Positions 42,439 to 52,016 of a stretch of DNA of 64,000 nt are shown here, in pieces. The stretch is from Actinoplanes flavus (GTDB lineage Bacteria > Actinomycetota > Actinomycetes > Mycobacteriales > Micromonosporaceae): NCBI RefSeq assembly GCF_017592555.1, contig NZ_JAGFNS010000006.1, positions 1 to 64,000 on the forward strand, in the 5' to 3' direction. Numbering within the stretch: the first letter of the stretch is position 1; each line of letters opens with the position of its first letter. Both the position numbers and the translations under genes were made by a program. The notes under the pieces are model-generated. The model saw only the letters and a program-made list of their open reading frames with translations, did no database searches and was not told the DNA's origin.

Positions 42439-45345
42439 ATGCGTTTCCGACGCGGCCTGACCGCGCTCGCCGCCGCTCTGCTGGTCGTGCCACTGGCGCC
42501 GGGAGCGGCGCACGCCGACCCCGCCTATCCGTTCCGTGACCCCTCCCTGCCGCTCGCGGCCCGCGTCGACGACCTGGTCGGCCGGCTCACCCTGGACGAG
42601 AAGATCTCCCTGCTGCACCAGTACCAGCCGGCCATCCCACGGCTCGGCATCGGACTGTTCAAGACCGGCACCGAGGCCCTGCACGGGGTCGCCTGGTCCA
42701 ACGACCACCGCGCCAACTCCGCCAAGATCGACGCCACGGCCACGGTGTTCCCGCAGGCCGTGGGCCTGGCCAGCACGTGGGACCCGGAGCTGATCGAGCG
42801 GGTCGGCTCAGCGGTCGGCGACGAGCTGCGCGGTTTCCACGCGCAGGATCCGGTGGTCTGGGGCCTGAACGCCTGGGCGCCGGTGGTCAACCTGCTGCGC
42901 GATCCGCGCTGGGGCCGCAACGAGGAGGGCTACTCCGAGGATCCGCTGCTGTCCGGCGCGATCGCCACCGCGTACGGCGAGGGCCTCCAGGGCGACGACC
43001 CGGACCACCTCAAGGTCGCGCCCACGCTGAAGCACTACGCCGCCTACAACAACGAGACGCTGCGCGACCGCACCTCGTCGAACGTGCCGCAGCGGGTGCT
43101 CAACGAGTACGACCGGAAGCCCTTCGAGATCGCGCTGCGCAACGGGGCCGCGACCGGGGTGATGGCCTCCTACAACCTGATCAACGGCCGGCCGGCGACC
43201 GTCGACCCGGACCTCGGCACGCTGCTGCGCGACTGGAGCGAGCGCAGGCTGTTCAACGTCAGCGACGCGTGGGCGCCGACCAACCTGACCGGCTCGCAGG
43301 CCTACTTCGTGACCCAGGCCGAGGCGAACGCCGCCACCGTCAGGGCCGGGCTGGACAGCTTCACGGTCAACGACGCCAACGGCGCGCCCACGGTCACCGC
43401 GATCAAGGAGGCGCTCGCCCAGGGCCTGCTCGCCGAGTCCGACATCGACGCCGCGGCCGGCAACGCGCTGAGCATCCGTTTCCGGCTCGGCGAGTTCGAC
43501 CCGGATGGCGGGCCCTACGCGGGCATCACCCCGGCCGTGATCGACAGCCCGGCCCATCGCGCGCTCGCCCGGGAGACCGCCGGCGAGGCGTCGGTGCTGC
43601 TGAAGAACAACGGCATCCTGCCGCTCAAGGCGGGCGGCTCGGTCGCGGTGGTCGGTCCGACGGCCGACAAACTTTACAGCGACTGGTACGGGGGACAGCT
43701 CCCGTACCGGGTCAGCGTCCTCGACGGCGTCACCGAACGCGCCTCGTCGGTGGCCACCAGCACCGGCACCGACCGGATCGCCCTCAAGGACGTCGCCACC
43801 GGCCGGTACGTCGCCGCGCTGGACGGCGCCGTGCTCGGCACCGCGGCGGAGTCCGGCCCGGCCGCCCAGTTCGACAGCGTGGACTGGGGCGACGGGGTGT
43901 CCACCCTGCGCAACGTGGCCAACGGCAAGCTGGTCACCTACGGCTGGGGCCCGTTCGTGGCGAACGCCGACGAGCCCACCGGCTGGTTCGTGCAGCAGCA
44001 GTTCAAGGTGGAGGAGCAGCCGGACGGCACGGTGGTGCTGCACTACGCCGGCTACGAGACGCAGGAGCCCTGGTTCCAGAAGGAGCACTACGTCACGATC
44101 GGCGCGGACGGCAACCTGACCCTGGGTTCGGCCACCGCCGCCGGGGCCGCCAAGTTCACCCGCGAGCTGCTGGTCGACGGGGTGGCCGAGGCCGCCGCGC
44201 AGGCACGGAAGGCGCAGACCGCGGTGGTCGTGGTCGGCACCGACCCGTTCGTGGCCGGCCGTGAGGCGCACGACCGGGTCTCCACCGATCTGGGCGCCCG
44301 CCAGGAGGCCCTGATCAAGGCGGTCCGGGCGGCCAACCCGCGGACCGTCGTGGTGCTCCAGAGCAGCTACCCGCAGACGATCACCTGGGCGCAGCGGCAC
44401 GTGCCCGGCATCCTCTGGACCACGCACGCCGGGGCCGAGACCGGGCACGCGGTCGCCGACGTGCTCTACGGCGACGTCAACCCGTCCGGCAAGCTCACCC
44501 AGACCTGGTACGCGTCGACCGCGCAGCTGCCGGACGACCTGTTCCGGTACGACATCATCGACACCGACCAGACGTACCTGTACAGCGAGGACAAGCCGCT
44601 CTACGCGTTCGGGCACGGGCTCTCGTACACGACCTTCCGGTACGGCGTTCCGGTCGTGAGGAACGGCCGGGTCAGCGTGACCGTCACCAACGCCGGCAAG
44701 CGGGCTGGTGCCGAGGTGGTCCAGCTCTACACCCACCAGCGCACCTCCCGGGACGAGACCGCCAACAAGCAGCTCCGCGGGTTCCGCAAGGTCTCGCTCG
44801 CGGCCGGGCAGTCGACCACCGTCACGTTCGACCTGAAACCCTCCGACCTGGCCCGCTGGGACCAGACCCGGCAGCGCTGGGTGGTCGAGACCTCGGTGCA
44901 CGACGTCCTGCTCGGCTCGTCGTCGAGTGACATCCGGCAGCGGGCGACCCTCGCGGTCAAGGGCGAGACCGTCCCGGCCCGTGATCTCTCCGTCCCGACC
45001 AGGGCGGAGACCTTCGACGCGTACGCCGGGATCAAGCTCCTCGACGAGAGCAAGGCGAGCGGCACCGTGGTCGGGGCCTCGGCCGCCGGTGACTGGATCG
45101 CGTTCGAGGACGCCGCGCCGCGCGGTGGGACCACCCTCACCGCTCGCGCCGCCGGGACCGGGACGATCGAGGTACGCCTCGGCTCGGCCACCGGCCGCCT
45201 GCTCGGCACGGCGGCGCTCGCCGACACCGGTGACGTCTACCGGTACGCGACCGTGACCGGCACGCTGGCCCGGTTCTCCGGCCGGCAGGACGTCTACCTG
45301 GTTCTCAGTCCCGGGCTCCGGCTGGCCACGTTCAGCATCGGATGA
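42439..45345 (+). CDS. Secreted glycoside hydrolase family 3 beta-glycosidase, multidomain
   Basis: Encodes 968 residues. The signal peptide is about 1-27 (LTALAAALLVVPLAPGAAHA). The GH3 N-domain (about 35-350) includes WAPVVNLLRDPRWGRNEEGY and the nucleophile Asp in FNVSDAWAPTNLTG (about 270). Within the second GH3 domain lies an extra region of about 150 residues (DRIALKDVATGRYVAALDG to NLTLGSATAAGAA) resembling a beta-trefoil or PA14-like insertion. A fibronectin-like domain (GRVSVTVTNAGKRAGAEVVQ) and a C-terminal CBM6-like domain (DWIAFEDAAPRGGTTLTARA) follow. GH3 enzymes remove beta-linked glucose or xylose from oligosaccharide ends. With the neighbouring alpha-xylosidase and sugar importer it probably acts on xyloglucan or a related hemicellulose outside the cell. 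Confidence 0.93.
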   Translation: MRFRRGLTALAAALLVVPLAPGAAHADPAYPFRDPSLPLAARVDDLVGRLTLDEKISLLHQYQPAIPRLGIGLFKTGTEALHGVAWSNDHRANSAKIDATATVFPQAVGLASTWDPELIERVGSAVGDELRGFHAQDPVVWGLNAWAPVVNLLRDPRWGRNEEGYSEDPLLSGAIATAYGEGLQGDDPDHLKVAPTLKHYAAYNNETLRDRTSSNVPQRVLNEYDRKPFEIALRNGAATGVMASYNLINGRPATVDPDLGTLLRDWSERRLFNVSDAWAPTNLTGSQAYFVTQAEANAATVRAGLDSFTVNDANGAPTVTAIKEALAQGLLAESDIDAAAGNALSIRFRLGEFDPDGGPYAGITPAVIDSPAHRALARETAGEASVLLKNNGILPLKAGGSVAVVGPTADKLYSDWYGGQLPYRVSVLDGVTERASSVATSTGTDRIALKDVATGRYVAALDGAVLGTAAESGPAAQFDSVDWGDGVSTLRNVANGKLVTYGWGPFVANADEPTGWFVQQQFKVEEQPDGTVVLHYAGYETQEPWFQKEHYVTIGADGNLTLGSATAAGAAKFTRELLVDGVAEAAAQARKAQTAVVVVGTDPFVAGREAHDRVSTDLGARQEALIKAVRAANPRTVVVLQSSYPQTITWAQRHVPGILWTTHAGAETGHAVADVLYGDVNPSGKLTQTWYASTAQLPDDLFRYDIIDTDQTYLYSEDKPLYAFGHGLSYTTFRYGVPVVRNGRVSVTVTNAGKRAGAEVVQLYTHQRTSRDETANKQLRGFRKVSLAAGQSTTVTFDLKPSDLARWDQTRQRWVVETSVHDVLLGSSSSDIRQRATLAVKGETVPARDLSVPTRAETFDAYAGIKLLDESKASGTVVGASAAGDWIAFEDAAPRGGTTLTARAAGTGTIEVRLGSATGRLLGTAALADTGDVYRYATVTGTLARFSGRQDVYLVLSPGLRLATFSIG

Positions 45346-45348
45346 CGG

Positions 45349-45384
45349 CGGCGGGGGTGCACCCCATCGTGTGCACCCCCGCCG
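45349..45384 (+). terminator. Terminator hairpin after the GH3 gene
   Basis: CGGCGGGGGTGCAC pairs perfectly with GTGCACCCCCGCCG around an 8-base loop, 3 bases after the GH3 stop. There is no T-run beyond TTC. Confidence 0.75.
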
Positions 45385-45414
45385 TTCTCCTAGGATCGAC
45401 GAAAGGGGAAGGCC

Positions 45415-46452
45415 GTGGCGACTTGGGGAGGCTCAGTGCCGACGATCAACGACGTCGCCAAGGCGGCCGGGGTCTCGCCCAGCACGGTGTCGTACGTGCT
45501 GAGCGGCCGCCGCCCGATCTCGGCCGAGACCCGCGCCCGGGTGCAGGCGGCGATCGCCGAGCTCGGCTTCCACCCGCACGCCGGGGCGCGCGCCCTGGCC
45601 AGCAGCAAGACCAACGTGATCGCCCTGGTGGCGCCGCTGCGCGTGGACGTGAACGTGCCGGTCATCATGCAGTTCGCCACCGCCGTGGTGACGGCCGCCC
45701 GGTCGTACAACCACGACGTGCTGCTGCTGACCAAGGACGAGGGCACCGCCGGGCTGGAACGCGTCGCGCACAGCACCATGGTCGACGCGTTGATACTGAT
45801 GGACCTGGAACGCGACGACCTGCGTATCCCGGCGCTGCGCAAACTCAAGCAGCCGTCGGTGCTGATCGGCCTGCCCGCCGACCACACCGGCATCGCCTGC
45901 GTCGACCTCGACTTCGGCGCCGCGGCCCGGGCGGCGCTCGCCCACCTGGCCGGGCACGGCCACCGCCGGATCGGCCTGGTCGGCCCGTCCCCGGCGGTGT
46001 ACAAGCGGCAGACGACGTACGCCGACCGCTTCCTCACCGGCTTCCTGGAGGCCTCGGTCGACCTGGGCCTGCAGACCGTGACCCACCCGTGCGAGCCGGG
46101 CGCCGAGGGCGTCCGCTCCTGCATGGCCGACCTGGACGCCGAACTGTCCGGGCTGACCGCGCTGGTGGTGCACAACGAGGAGGCGCTGCGGCCCCTGCTC
46201 GACCTGCTGCACGCCACCGGCCGCCGGGTGCCGGAGGACGTCTCCATCGTGGCGATCTGCCCGCGGGACGTGGCGACGGCGATGCCGGTCAACCTGACCT
46301 CGATCGACATCCCGGCCCACGACGTCGGCACGCTCGCCGTGGAGACCGTGATGCGGCTGCTGGACGGCCGTCGCGTGGAGTACACCCGCCTGCTCGAGCC
46401 GCGTCTGGTCGAGCGGGACAGCTGCCGCGAAATCTCCGCTTCACACCGTTGA
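45415..46452 (+). CDS. LacI-family transcriptional repressor of the xylo-oligosaccharide locus
   Basis: Encodes 345 residues. The N-terminal helix-turn-helix TINDVAKAAGVSPSTVSYVL and hinge region (RALASSKTNVIAL) are standard, followed by a periplasmic-binding-protein-like sugar domain (about 65-340) with HLAGHGHRRIGLVGP and TSIDIPAHDVGTLAVETVM. It lies between two genes whose upstream regions carry the same GTCGAAGCGCTTCGAC palindrome, so it is the natural candidate to bind both and release them when a sugar binds. The start is GTG 45415 with AAAGGGGAAGG before it. Its stop overlaps the -35 box of the next promoter. Confidence 0.94.
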   Translation: MATWGGSVPTINDVAKAAGVSPSTVSYVLSGRRPISAETRARVQAAIAELGFHPHAGARALASSKTNVIALVAPLRVDVNVPVIMQFATAVVTAARSYNHDVLLLTKDEGTAGLERVAHSTMVDALILMDLERDDLRIPALRKLKQPSVLIGLPADHTGIACVDLDFGAAARAALAHLAGHGHRRIGLVGPSPAVYKRQTTYADRFLTGFLEASVDLGLQTVTHPCEPGAEGVRSCMADLDAELSGLTALVVHNEEALRPLLDLLHATGRRVPEDVSIVAICPRDVATAMPVNLTSIDIPAHDVGTLAVETVMRLLDGRRVEYTRLLEPRLVERDSCREISASHR

Positions 46453-46512
46453 CATGAATGGCGCTCGTTCCCTAGCGTCTGCTCAGAGCCCATCGTCGAA
46501 GCGCTTCGACGA
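46449..46512 (+). promoter_or_regulatory. Promoter and LacI-type operator of the sugar transport operon
   Basis: TTGACA (46449-46454) and TAGCGT (46473-46478) with an 18-base spacer make a good -35/-10 pair; the -35 overlaps the repressor stop codon. The 20-bp perfect palindrome TCGTCGAAGCGCTTCGACGA (46493-46512) lies just after the expected start of transcription, a position where a bound repressor blocks elongation or initiation. Confidence 0.85.
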
Positions 46513-46551
46513 AATTTCGCTTCCCTGATCAGTCCCCCTGGGAGGACGGCT

Positions 46552-47862
46552 ATGTTCCGATCACGATCCGGCCTCGCCGCCGGTGCATTGTTGCTGGCAG
46601 CGTCCCTCGGCCTCGCCGCGTGCGGTGGCGACGACGGAGGTTCGGAGGAGGGCGCCGACGCGAAGGTCCTCACCCTCTGGCACTACGAGGCGCCGGACAG
46701 CGCCATGGGCGTCGCCTGGAACAAGGCGATCGAGCTGTTCAAGTCGAGCCATCCGGGCGTCGAGGTGAAGTTCGAGGAGAAGGGCTTCGAGCAGATCCAG
46801 CAGAACGCCCAGATGATCCTCAACTCCGACAGCGCGCCCGACATCATGGAGTACAACAAGGGCAACGCGACCGCCGGCCTGCTCTCCAAGCAGGGCCTGC
46901 TCACCGACATCTCGGACGAGTTCACCAAGCGCGGCTGGGACAAGAAACTGAGTGCCAGCCTGCAGACCACGGCGAAGTACGACGACGACGGCATCATGGG
47001 CAGCGGCAAGGTCTTCGGCGTGCCCAACTACGGCGAGTTCGTCACCGTCTACTACAACAAGAAGATGTTCGACCAGTACAAGCTGGCCGTTCCCGCCACG
47101 CTCGACGAGTTCACCAAGGTCATGGACACGTTCGTGGCGAACAAGGTGACCCCGCTGGCCGTCGGCGGCGCGGAATACCCCGCCCAGCAGATCTTCTACG
47201 AGCTCGCGCTGGCCAAGTCCGACCGGGCCTTCGTCGACGACTACCAGCTCTACAAGAACAAGGTCGACTTCAAGGGCCCGCAGCTGACGTACGGCGCGCA
47301 GACCTTCACCGACTGGGTGTCCAAGGGCTACATCGGCAAGGACGCGGCCGGCATCAAGGCCGAGGACATGGGCGTCTCCTTCACGCAGGGCAAGTTCCCG
47401 ATCCTGATCTCCGGTTCCTGGTGGTACGGCCGGTTCGCCGACGACATCAAGGACTTCGAGTGGGGCACCTTCCTCTTCCCGGGTAACACCCTGCACCCGG
47501 GCTCCAGCGGCAACCTGTGGGTGGTGCCGGAGAAGAGCAAGGCCAAGTCGCTGGCGTACGACTTCATCGACATCACCATGTCGCCCGAGGTCCAGGCGCT
47601 GCTCGGCAACAGCGGCGGTGTCCCGGTGGCGGCCGACCCGGCGCAGATCACCGACCCGAAGAACAAGGAGCTCGTCGAGACCTTCAACAAGATCTCGACC
47701 AGCGACGGCCTCGCCTTCTACCCGGACTGGCCGGCTCCCGGCTACTACGACGTGCTGGTCGCCGGTGTGCAGGGCCTGATCAACGGCTCGAAGACCCCGG
47801 ACGCCTTCCTCGACGAGATCGCCAAGCCGTACCACGAGAACCTGGCCGATCTCGGCAAGTGA
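46552..47862 (+). CDS. Sugar ABC transporter substrate-binding lipoprotein
   Basis: Encodes 436 residues of the extracellular solute-binding family 1. The signal and lipobox LGLAACGGDDGG (Cys about 24) anchor it outside. Blocks VLTLWHYEAPDSAMG, GVEVKFEEKGFEQIQQNAQM and YGEFVTVYYNKKMFDQY are typical of oligosaccharide-binding proteins. It captures the sugar for the two permeases encoded next. GGGAGGACGG precedes the ATG. It is the first gene of the operon under the LacI-type operator. Confidence 0.95.
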   Translation: MFRSRSGLAAGALLLAASLGLAACGGDDGGSEEGADAKVLTLWHYEAPDSAMGVAWNKAIELFKSSHPGVEVKFEEKGFEQIQQNAQMILNSDSAPDIMEYNKGNATAGLLSKQGLLTDISDEFTKRGWDKKLSASLQTTAKYDDDGIMGSGKVFGVPNYGEFVTVYYNKKMFDQYKLAVPATLDEFTKVMDTFVANKVTPLAVGGAEYPAQQIFYELALAKSDRAFVDDYQLYKNKVDFKGPQLTYGAQTFTDWVSKGYIGKDAAGIKAEDMGVSFTQGKFPILISGSWWYGRFADDIKDFEWGTFLFPGNTLHPGSSGNLWVVPEKSKAKSLAYDFIDITMSPEVQALLGNSGGVPVAADPAQITDPKNKELVETFNKISTSDGLAFYPDWPAPGYYDVLVAGVQGLINGSKTPDAFLDEIAKPYHENLADLGK

Positions 47863-47922
47863 TCTTGCGTGAGCGCGGCGTGGGCGGCCGGTGCCGCCCG
47901 CGCCGCGGAAAGGGGGCCCGGC

Positions 47923-48822
47923 ATGGCCGGTAGCGTTACCAAGAACCGCGGATACGCGGTCTATCTGATTCCCGGTGTGCTGGCCTCGCTGGGCGTGATC
48001 GTCGTGCCGCTGGTGATGACGGTCTACTACAGCTTCACCAAATGGACCGGTGTCGGCGATCCCCGGTGGGCCGGCCTCGAGAACTACCGCCGGCTCGTCG
48101 AGGACACCCTGTTCTGGCAGTCGTTCGGCAACATCGCGCTGCTCGTGATCGCGATGGCGGTGGTGCCGACGCTGCTCGGGCTGGTGCTGGCCGCGGTCCT
48201 GTTCGACTACGTCGCCAAGCACTTCGGCGACCGGTGGGCCGGTCTGTTCCGGTCCGGCTACTACCTGCCGCAGGTGCTGCCGGTCGCGGTCACCGGCATC
48301 GTCTGGACCTGGATCCTGCATCCCGGCTACGGCGCGCTCAACCAGATCCTCGACACGGTGGGCCTGGAGGGCCTGGCGAAGAACTGGCTCGGCGACGAGG
48401 ACTACGCGCTCTACAGCGTGATGGCGGTGATGATCTGGTTCCAGCTCGGCTACCCGATCGTCATGTTCATGTCCGGGCTCTCCCGGATCGACCCGTCGCT
48501 CTACGAGGCCGCCGACCTGGACGGCGCGACGTGGTGGCAGCGGTTCCGCAAGATCACGGTGCACATGATCCGGCCCGAGTTCTACGTCGTGCTGGTGACC
48601 ACCACGATCGCGGCGCTCAAGATCTTCGCGCAGGTGTTCGTGCTGACCAAGGGCGGTCCGGCCAACAGCACCATGGTGCCGTCGTACTTCGCCTACGAGA
48701 ACTACTTCGAGAAGGCCCGGGTCGGCTACGGGTCGGCGATCTCCACGGTGCTGACCGTACTGATCGTGATCCTCGCCTTCCTGTTCCTGCGACTCCAGCA
48801 CCGGTCGGAGGAGCTGCGATGA
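47923..48822 (+). CDS. Sugar ABC transporter permease (MalF type)
   Basis: Encodes 299 residues with six membrane helices (first at about 13-35). The EAA loop that contacts the ATPase is YEAADLDGATWWQRFRKITV. The ATG 47923 start gives the usual length and has GGAAAGGGGG before it; 54 bases of upstream frame are unlikely to be translated. No ATPase gene is in the operon, so a shared ATPase (MsiK type) encoded elsewhere is expected, as in streptomycetes. Confidence 0.94.
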   Translation: MAGSVTKNRGYAVYLIPGVLASLGVIVVPLVMTVYYSFTKWTGVGDPRWAGLENYRRLVEDTLFWQSFGNIALLVIAMAVVPTLLGLVLAAVLFDYVAKHFGDRWAGLFRSGYYLPQVLPVAVTGIVWTWILHPGYGALNQILDTVGLEGLAKNWLGDEDYALYSVMAVMIWFQLGYPIVMFMSGLSRIDPSLYEAADLDGATWWQRFRKITVHMIRPEFYVVLVTTTIAALKIFAQVFVLTKGGPANSTMVPSYFAYENYFEKARVGYGSAISTVLTVLIVILAFLFLRLQHRSEELR

Positions 48823-49706
48823 CACTTGCTACCGAGAAGGCTCCCGCCCGTACCGAAGAGGCCGGGTCTTCCGAGGCGGTGAAGCACCGCGACCCGGTTC
48901 GGTTCGTCGTCCTGGCGGCCCTGCTGGTGCTGCTTCTGCTGCTGGTCGGGCCGATGCTCGCGGTCGCGGTCAACGCGTTCAAGAGCCCGGCCGACTACGC
49001 CGCCAACGGTCCGCTGTCGCTTCCGGCGGATCTCTACTGGGACGGCATCGTCGACTTCTGGAACCGGGTGAACTTCGGCCGGAAACTCTGGAACAGCTTC
49101 ATCACGGCGCTGGCGGTGTCGGTGTTCGGCGTCGTCCTGTCGATCCTCAACGCGTACGCGCTGGGCATCGGCCGGGTGAAGGGCCGGGTCTGGTTCCTGG
49201 TGTTCTTCCTGGTCGCCAACCTGCTGCCGCAGGAGGTGCTCGTCTACCCGCTCTACTTCATCGCCAAGGAGGCCGGCCTCTACGACAGCCTGATCGCGAT
49301 CGTCGTCATCTTCACGGTCATCCAGAGCGCCTTCGGTACCTACCTGCTCACCTCGGTCTACGCCGAGTTCCCCCGGGAACTGCTGGACGCCGCCGCCGTC
49401 GACGGCGCCGGGAAGTGGCGGACCCTGTGGCGGGTGGTGGTCCCGGTCAGCGGGCCGACCCTGGCGGTCCTGTTCACCTTCTTCTTCATCTGGACCTGGA
49501 ACGAGTTCTTCCTGCCGCTGATCTTCCTGGTGTCCAACGACAACCAGACCGTCCCGGTGGCCCTCGGCGTCCTCCAGGGCGACCGCATGATGGACGCCAC
49601 CACGACGAGCGCCTCGGCCCTGATCGGCATCCTCCCGGCGATCCTCTTCTTCCTGATCTTCCAGCGGACCCTCACGCGCGGCATCGCCGCCGGCGCCATC
49701 AAGTAA
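48819..49706 (+). CDS. Sugar ABC transporter permease (MalG type)
   Basis: Encodes 295 residues with six membrane helices after a 27-residue cytoplasmic start. The EAA loop is LLDAAAVDGAGKWRTLWRVV, and the C-terminus ends with the family pattern FFLIFQRTLTRGIAAGAIK. The start overlaps the MalF-type stop by ATGA. It completes the translocation pore for the solute-binding protein. Confidence 0.95.
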   Translation: MTLATEKAPARTEEAGSSEAVKHRDPVRFVVLAALLVLLLLLVGPMLAVAVNAFKSPADYAANGPLSLPADLYWDGIVDFWNRVNFGRKLWNSFITALAVSVFGVVLSILNAYALGIGRVKGRVWFLVFFLVANLLPQEVLVYPLYFIAKEAGLYDSLIAIVVIFTVIQSAFGTYLLTSVYAEFPRELLDAAAVDGAGKWRTLWRVVVPVSGPTLAVLFTFFFIWTWNEFFLPLIFLVSNDNQTVPVALGVLQGDRMMDATTTSASALIGILPAILFFLIFQRTLTRGIAAGAIK

Positions 49707-49715
49707 AGGATCTTC

Positions 49716-51974
49716 ATGAAGTTCACCGATGGCTATTGGCGCAAGCGTGGCGGGCTGACCGTCCTGCACCCGGCCCATCTCCAGGACTCGGCGACCGCGC
49801 CGGACTCGCTGACCGTCTGGGCGGCGACCCGGCCGATCCATCACCGCGGTGACACGCTCAACTCCGCCCTCATCACCGTCACCTGCACCGCGCCCGCCCC
49901 CGACGTCATCCGGGTGACGGTGTCGCACTTCCAGGGAGAGCGTTCCCGAACGCCAAATTTCACTATTAATGAGGCGTCAGGCGATGTGTCGGTGGACCGG
50001 CTCTCGCTCACCTCCGGCGCGCTGACCGTACGGTTCAACGACGGCGACAACTGGGGACTCGACTTCCTCGCCGACGGGCGGCGTCTCACCGGCAGCGGCT
50101 GGAAGGGCATGGGCGTCGTCTCCGGCCCCGACGGCGACTACGTCCACGAGCAGCTCGACCTCGGTGTGGGGCACGTCGTCTACGGCCTGGGCGAACGGTT
50201 CGGCCCGCTGATCAAGAACGGCCAGACCGTCGACATCTGGAACGAGGACGGCGGCACCAGCAGCGAGCAGGCGTACAAGAACGTCCCGTTCTACCTCACC
50301 AACGGCGGGTACGGCGTCCTCGTCGACCACCCCGGCAAGGTGTCCTTCGAGGTCGCCTCCGAGATGGTCACCCGCACCCAGTTCAGCGTCGCCGGGCAGA
50401 GCCTGTCCTACCTGGTCGTCTACGGCCCCACCCCGGCCGACATCATCCGCAAGTACACGGCGCTGACCGGCCGGCCCGCACTGCCGCCGGCCTGGTCCTT
50501 CGGCCTGTGGCTGACCACCTCGTTCACCACCGACTACGACGAGGAGACGGTCAACAAGTTCGTCGGCGGCATGGCCGACCGGGACCTGCCGCTGTCGGTC
50601 TTCCACTTCGACTGCTTCTGGATGCGCGAGTTCAACTGGTGCGACTTCGAGTGGGACCCCCGGGTCTTCCCCGACCCGCCCGGCATGCTCAAACGCCTCG
50701 CCGACCGGGGCCTCAGAACCTGCCTGTGGATCAACCCGTACATCGCCCAGCGCTCGCCGCTGTTCGCCGAAGGCGCCGCCAACGGTTACCTGGTCAAGCG
50801 CGCCAACGGCGACGTCTTCCAGTGGGACCTGTGGCAGGCCGGCATGGCCCTGGTCGACTTCACCAACCCCGCCGCCCGCGAGTGGTACGCCGGGAAGCTG
50901 CGCGCCCTCGCCGACATGGGTGTGGACGCCTTCAAATCCGACTTCGGCGAGCGGGTGCCCACCGACGTGGTGTGGCACGACGGTTCCGACCCGGAGCGGA
51001 TGCACAATTACTACACGCAGCTCTACAACGAGGTCGTCTTCGAGGTGCTGCGCTCGGCTCGCGGAGAGGGCGAGGCGGTGCTGTTCGCCCGGTCGGCGAC
51101 CGTCGGCGGCCAGCAGTTCCCGGTGCACTGGGGCGGCGACAACTCCAGCACCTTCGAGTCGATGGCGGAGAGCCTGCGCGGCGGACTGTCGCTCATGTCG
51201 TCCGGCTTCGGATTCTGGAGCCACGACATCGGCGGCTTCGAGGGCATGCCCGACCCGGCCGTGTTCAAGCGGTGGGTCGCGTTCGGTCTGCTGTCGTCAC
51301 ACAGCCGGCTGCACGGCAGCTCCTCCTACCGGGTGCCGTGGCTCTTCGACGAGGAGTCGGTGGACGTGCTGCGGCACTTCACCCACCTCAAGTACCGGCT
51401 CATGCCGTACATCTACGGCGCCGCCCGGGAGGCCCACCTGACCGGCCTGCCGGTGATGCGCCCGATGCCGGTCGCGTTCCCCGGCGACCCGGCCGCCACC
51501 TACCTGGACCGGCAGTACATGCTCGGCGCGGACCTGCTGGTCGCGCCGGTCTTCTCGGCCGGGGGAGAGGTGTCCTACTACGTCCCCGAGGGCCGGTGGA
51601 CCCGCTACGTCCCGTCGACCGGCAACGCCGACGTCGTCGAGGGACCCCGCTGGGTGCGCGAGATCCACGGTTTCGACAGCGCGCCGCTGCTGGTCCGCCC
51701 GGGAGCGGTCGTCCCGGTCGGCGCCCGCCGGGACCGGCCCGACTACGACTACCGCGACGGCGTGACGCTGCGCCTGTTCGAGCCGGCCGAGGGCCGCACC
51801 GCGGTGGTGGTCCCCGGTCCGGCCGGCGCCGACACGGTCTTCACCGTCGCCCGGTCCGGCTCGGAGATCGTCGTGGGCCGGATGGGCGACGCCCTCCCGT
51901 GGCAGGTCCAGCTCGGCGACCAGGTCACCACCCTGACCGCCGACCAGGACAGCTGCACCCTCACCCTGGGCTAG
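49716..51974 (+). CDS. GH31 alpha-xylosidase (YicI-like)
   Basis: Encodes 752 residues without a signal peptide, so cytoplasmic. The start MKFTDGYWRKRGG is typical of YicI. The catalytic nucleophile is the Asp in GVDAFKSDFGERVP (about 412) and the acid/base Asp is in HWGGDNSSTFESM (about 478). Other family blocks are HFDCFWMREFNWCDFEWD and GFWSHDIGGFEG. YicI-type enzymes remove alpha-1,6-xylose from xyloglucan oligosaccharides such as isoprimeverose. It lies 9 bases after the permease gene, so imported oligosaccharide is processed inside. Confidence 0.95.
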   Translation: MKFTDGYWRKRGGLTVLHPAHLQDSATAPDSLTVWAATRPIHHRGDTLNSALITVTCTAPAPDVIRVTVSHFQGERSRTPNFTINEASGDVSVDRLSLTSGALTVRFNDGDNWGLDFLADGRRLTGSGWKGMGVVSGPDGDYVHEQLDLGVGHVVYGLGERFGPLIKNGQTVDIWNEDGGTSSEQAYKNVPFYLTNGGYGVLVDHPGKVSFEVASEMVTRTQFSVAGQSLSYLVVYGPTPADIIRKYTALTGRPALPPAWSFGLWLTTSFTTDYDEETVNKFVGGMADRDLPLSVFHFDCFWMREFNWCDFEWDPRVFPDPPGMLKRLADRGLRTCLWINPYIAQRSPLFAEGAANGYLVKRANGDVFQWDLWQAGMALVDFTNPAAREWYAGKLRALADMGVDAFKSDFGERVPTDVVWHDGSDPERMHNYYTQLYNEVVFEVLRSARGEGEAVLFARSATVGGQQFPVHWGGDNSSTFESMAESLRGGLSLMSSGFGFWSHDIGGFEGMPDPAVFKRWVAFGLLSSHSRLHGSSSYRVPWLFDEESVDVLRHFTHLKYRLMPYIYGAAREAHLTGLPVMRPMPVAFPGDPAATYLDRQYMLGADLLVAPVFSAGGEVSYYVPEGRWTRYVPSTGNADVVEGPRWVREIHGFDSAPLLVRPGAVVPVGARRDRPDYDYRDGVTLRLFEPAEGRTAVVVPGPAGADTVFTVARSGSEIVVGRMGDALPWQVQLGDQVTTLTADQDSCTLTLG

Positions 51975-52016
51975 CAGCGCCGGGGGATGGCCGGCGCCGC
52001 CCACCCGCGGTGCCGG

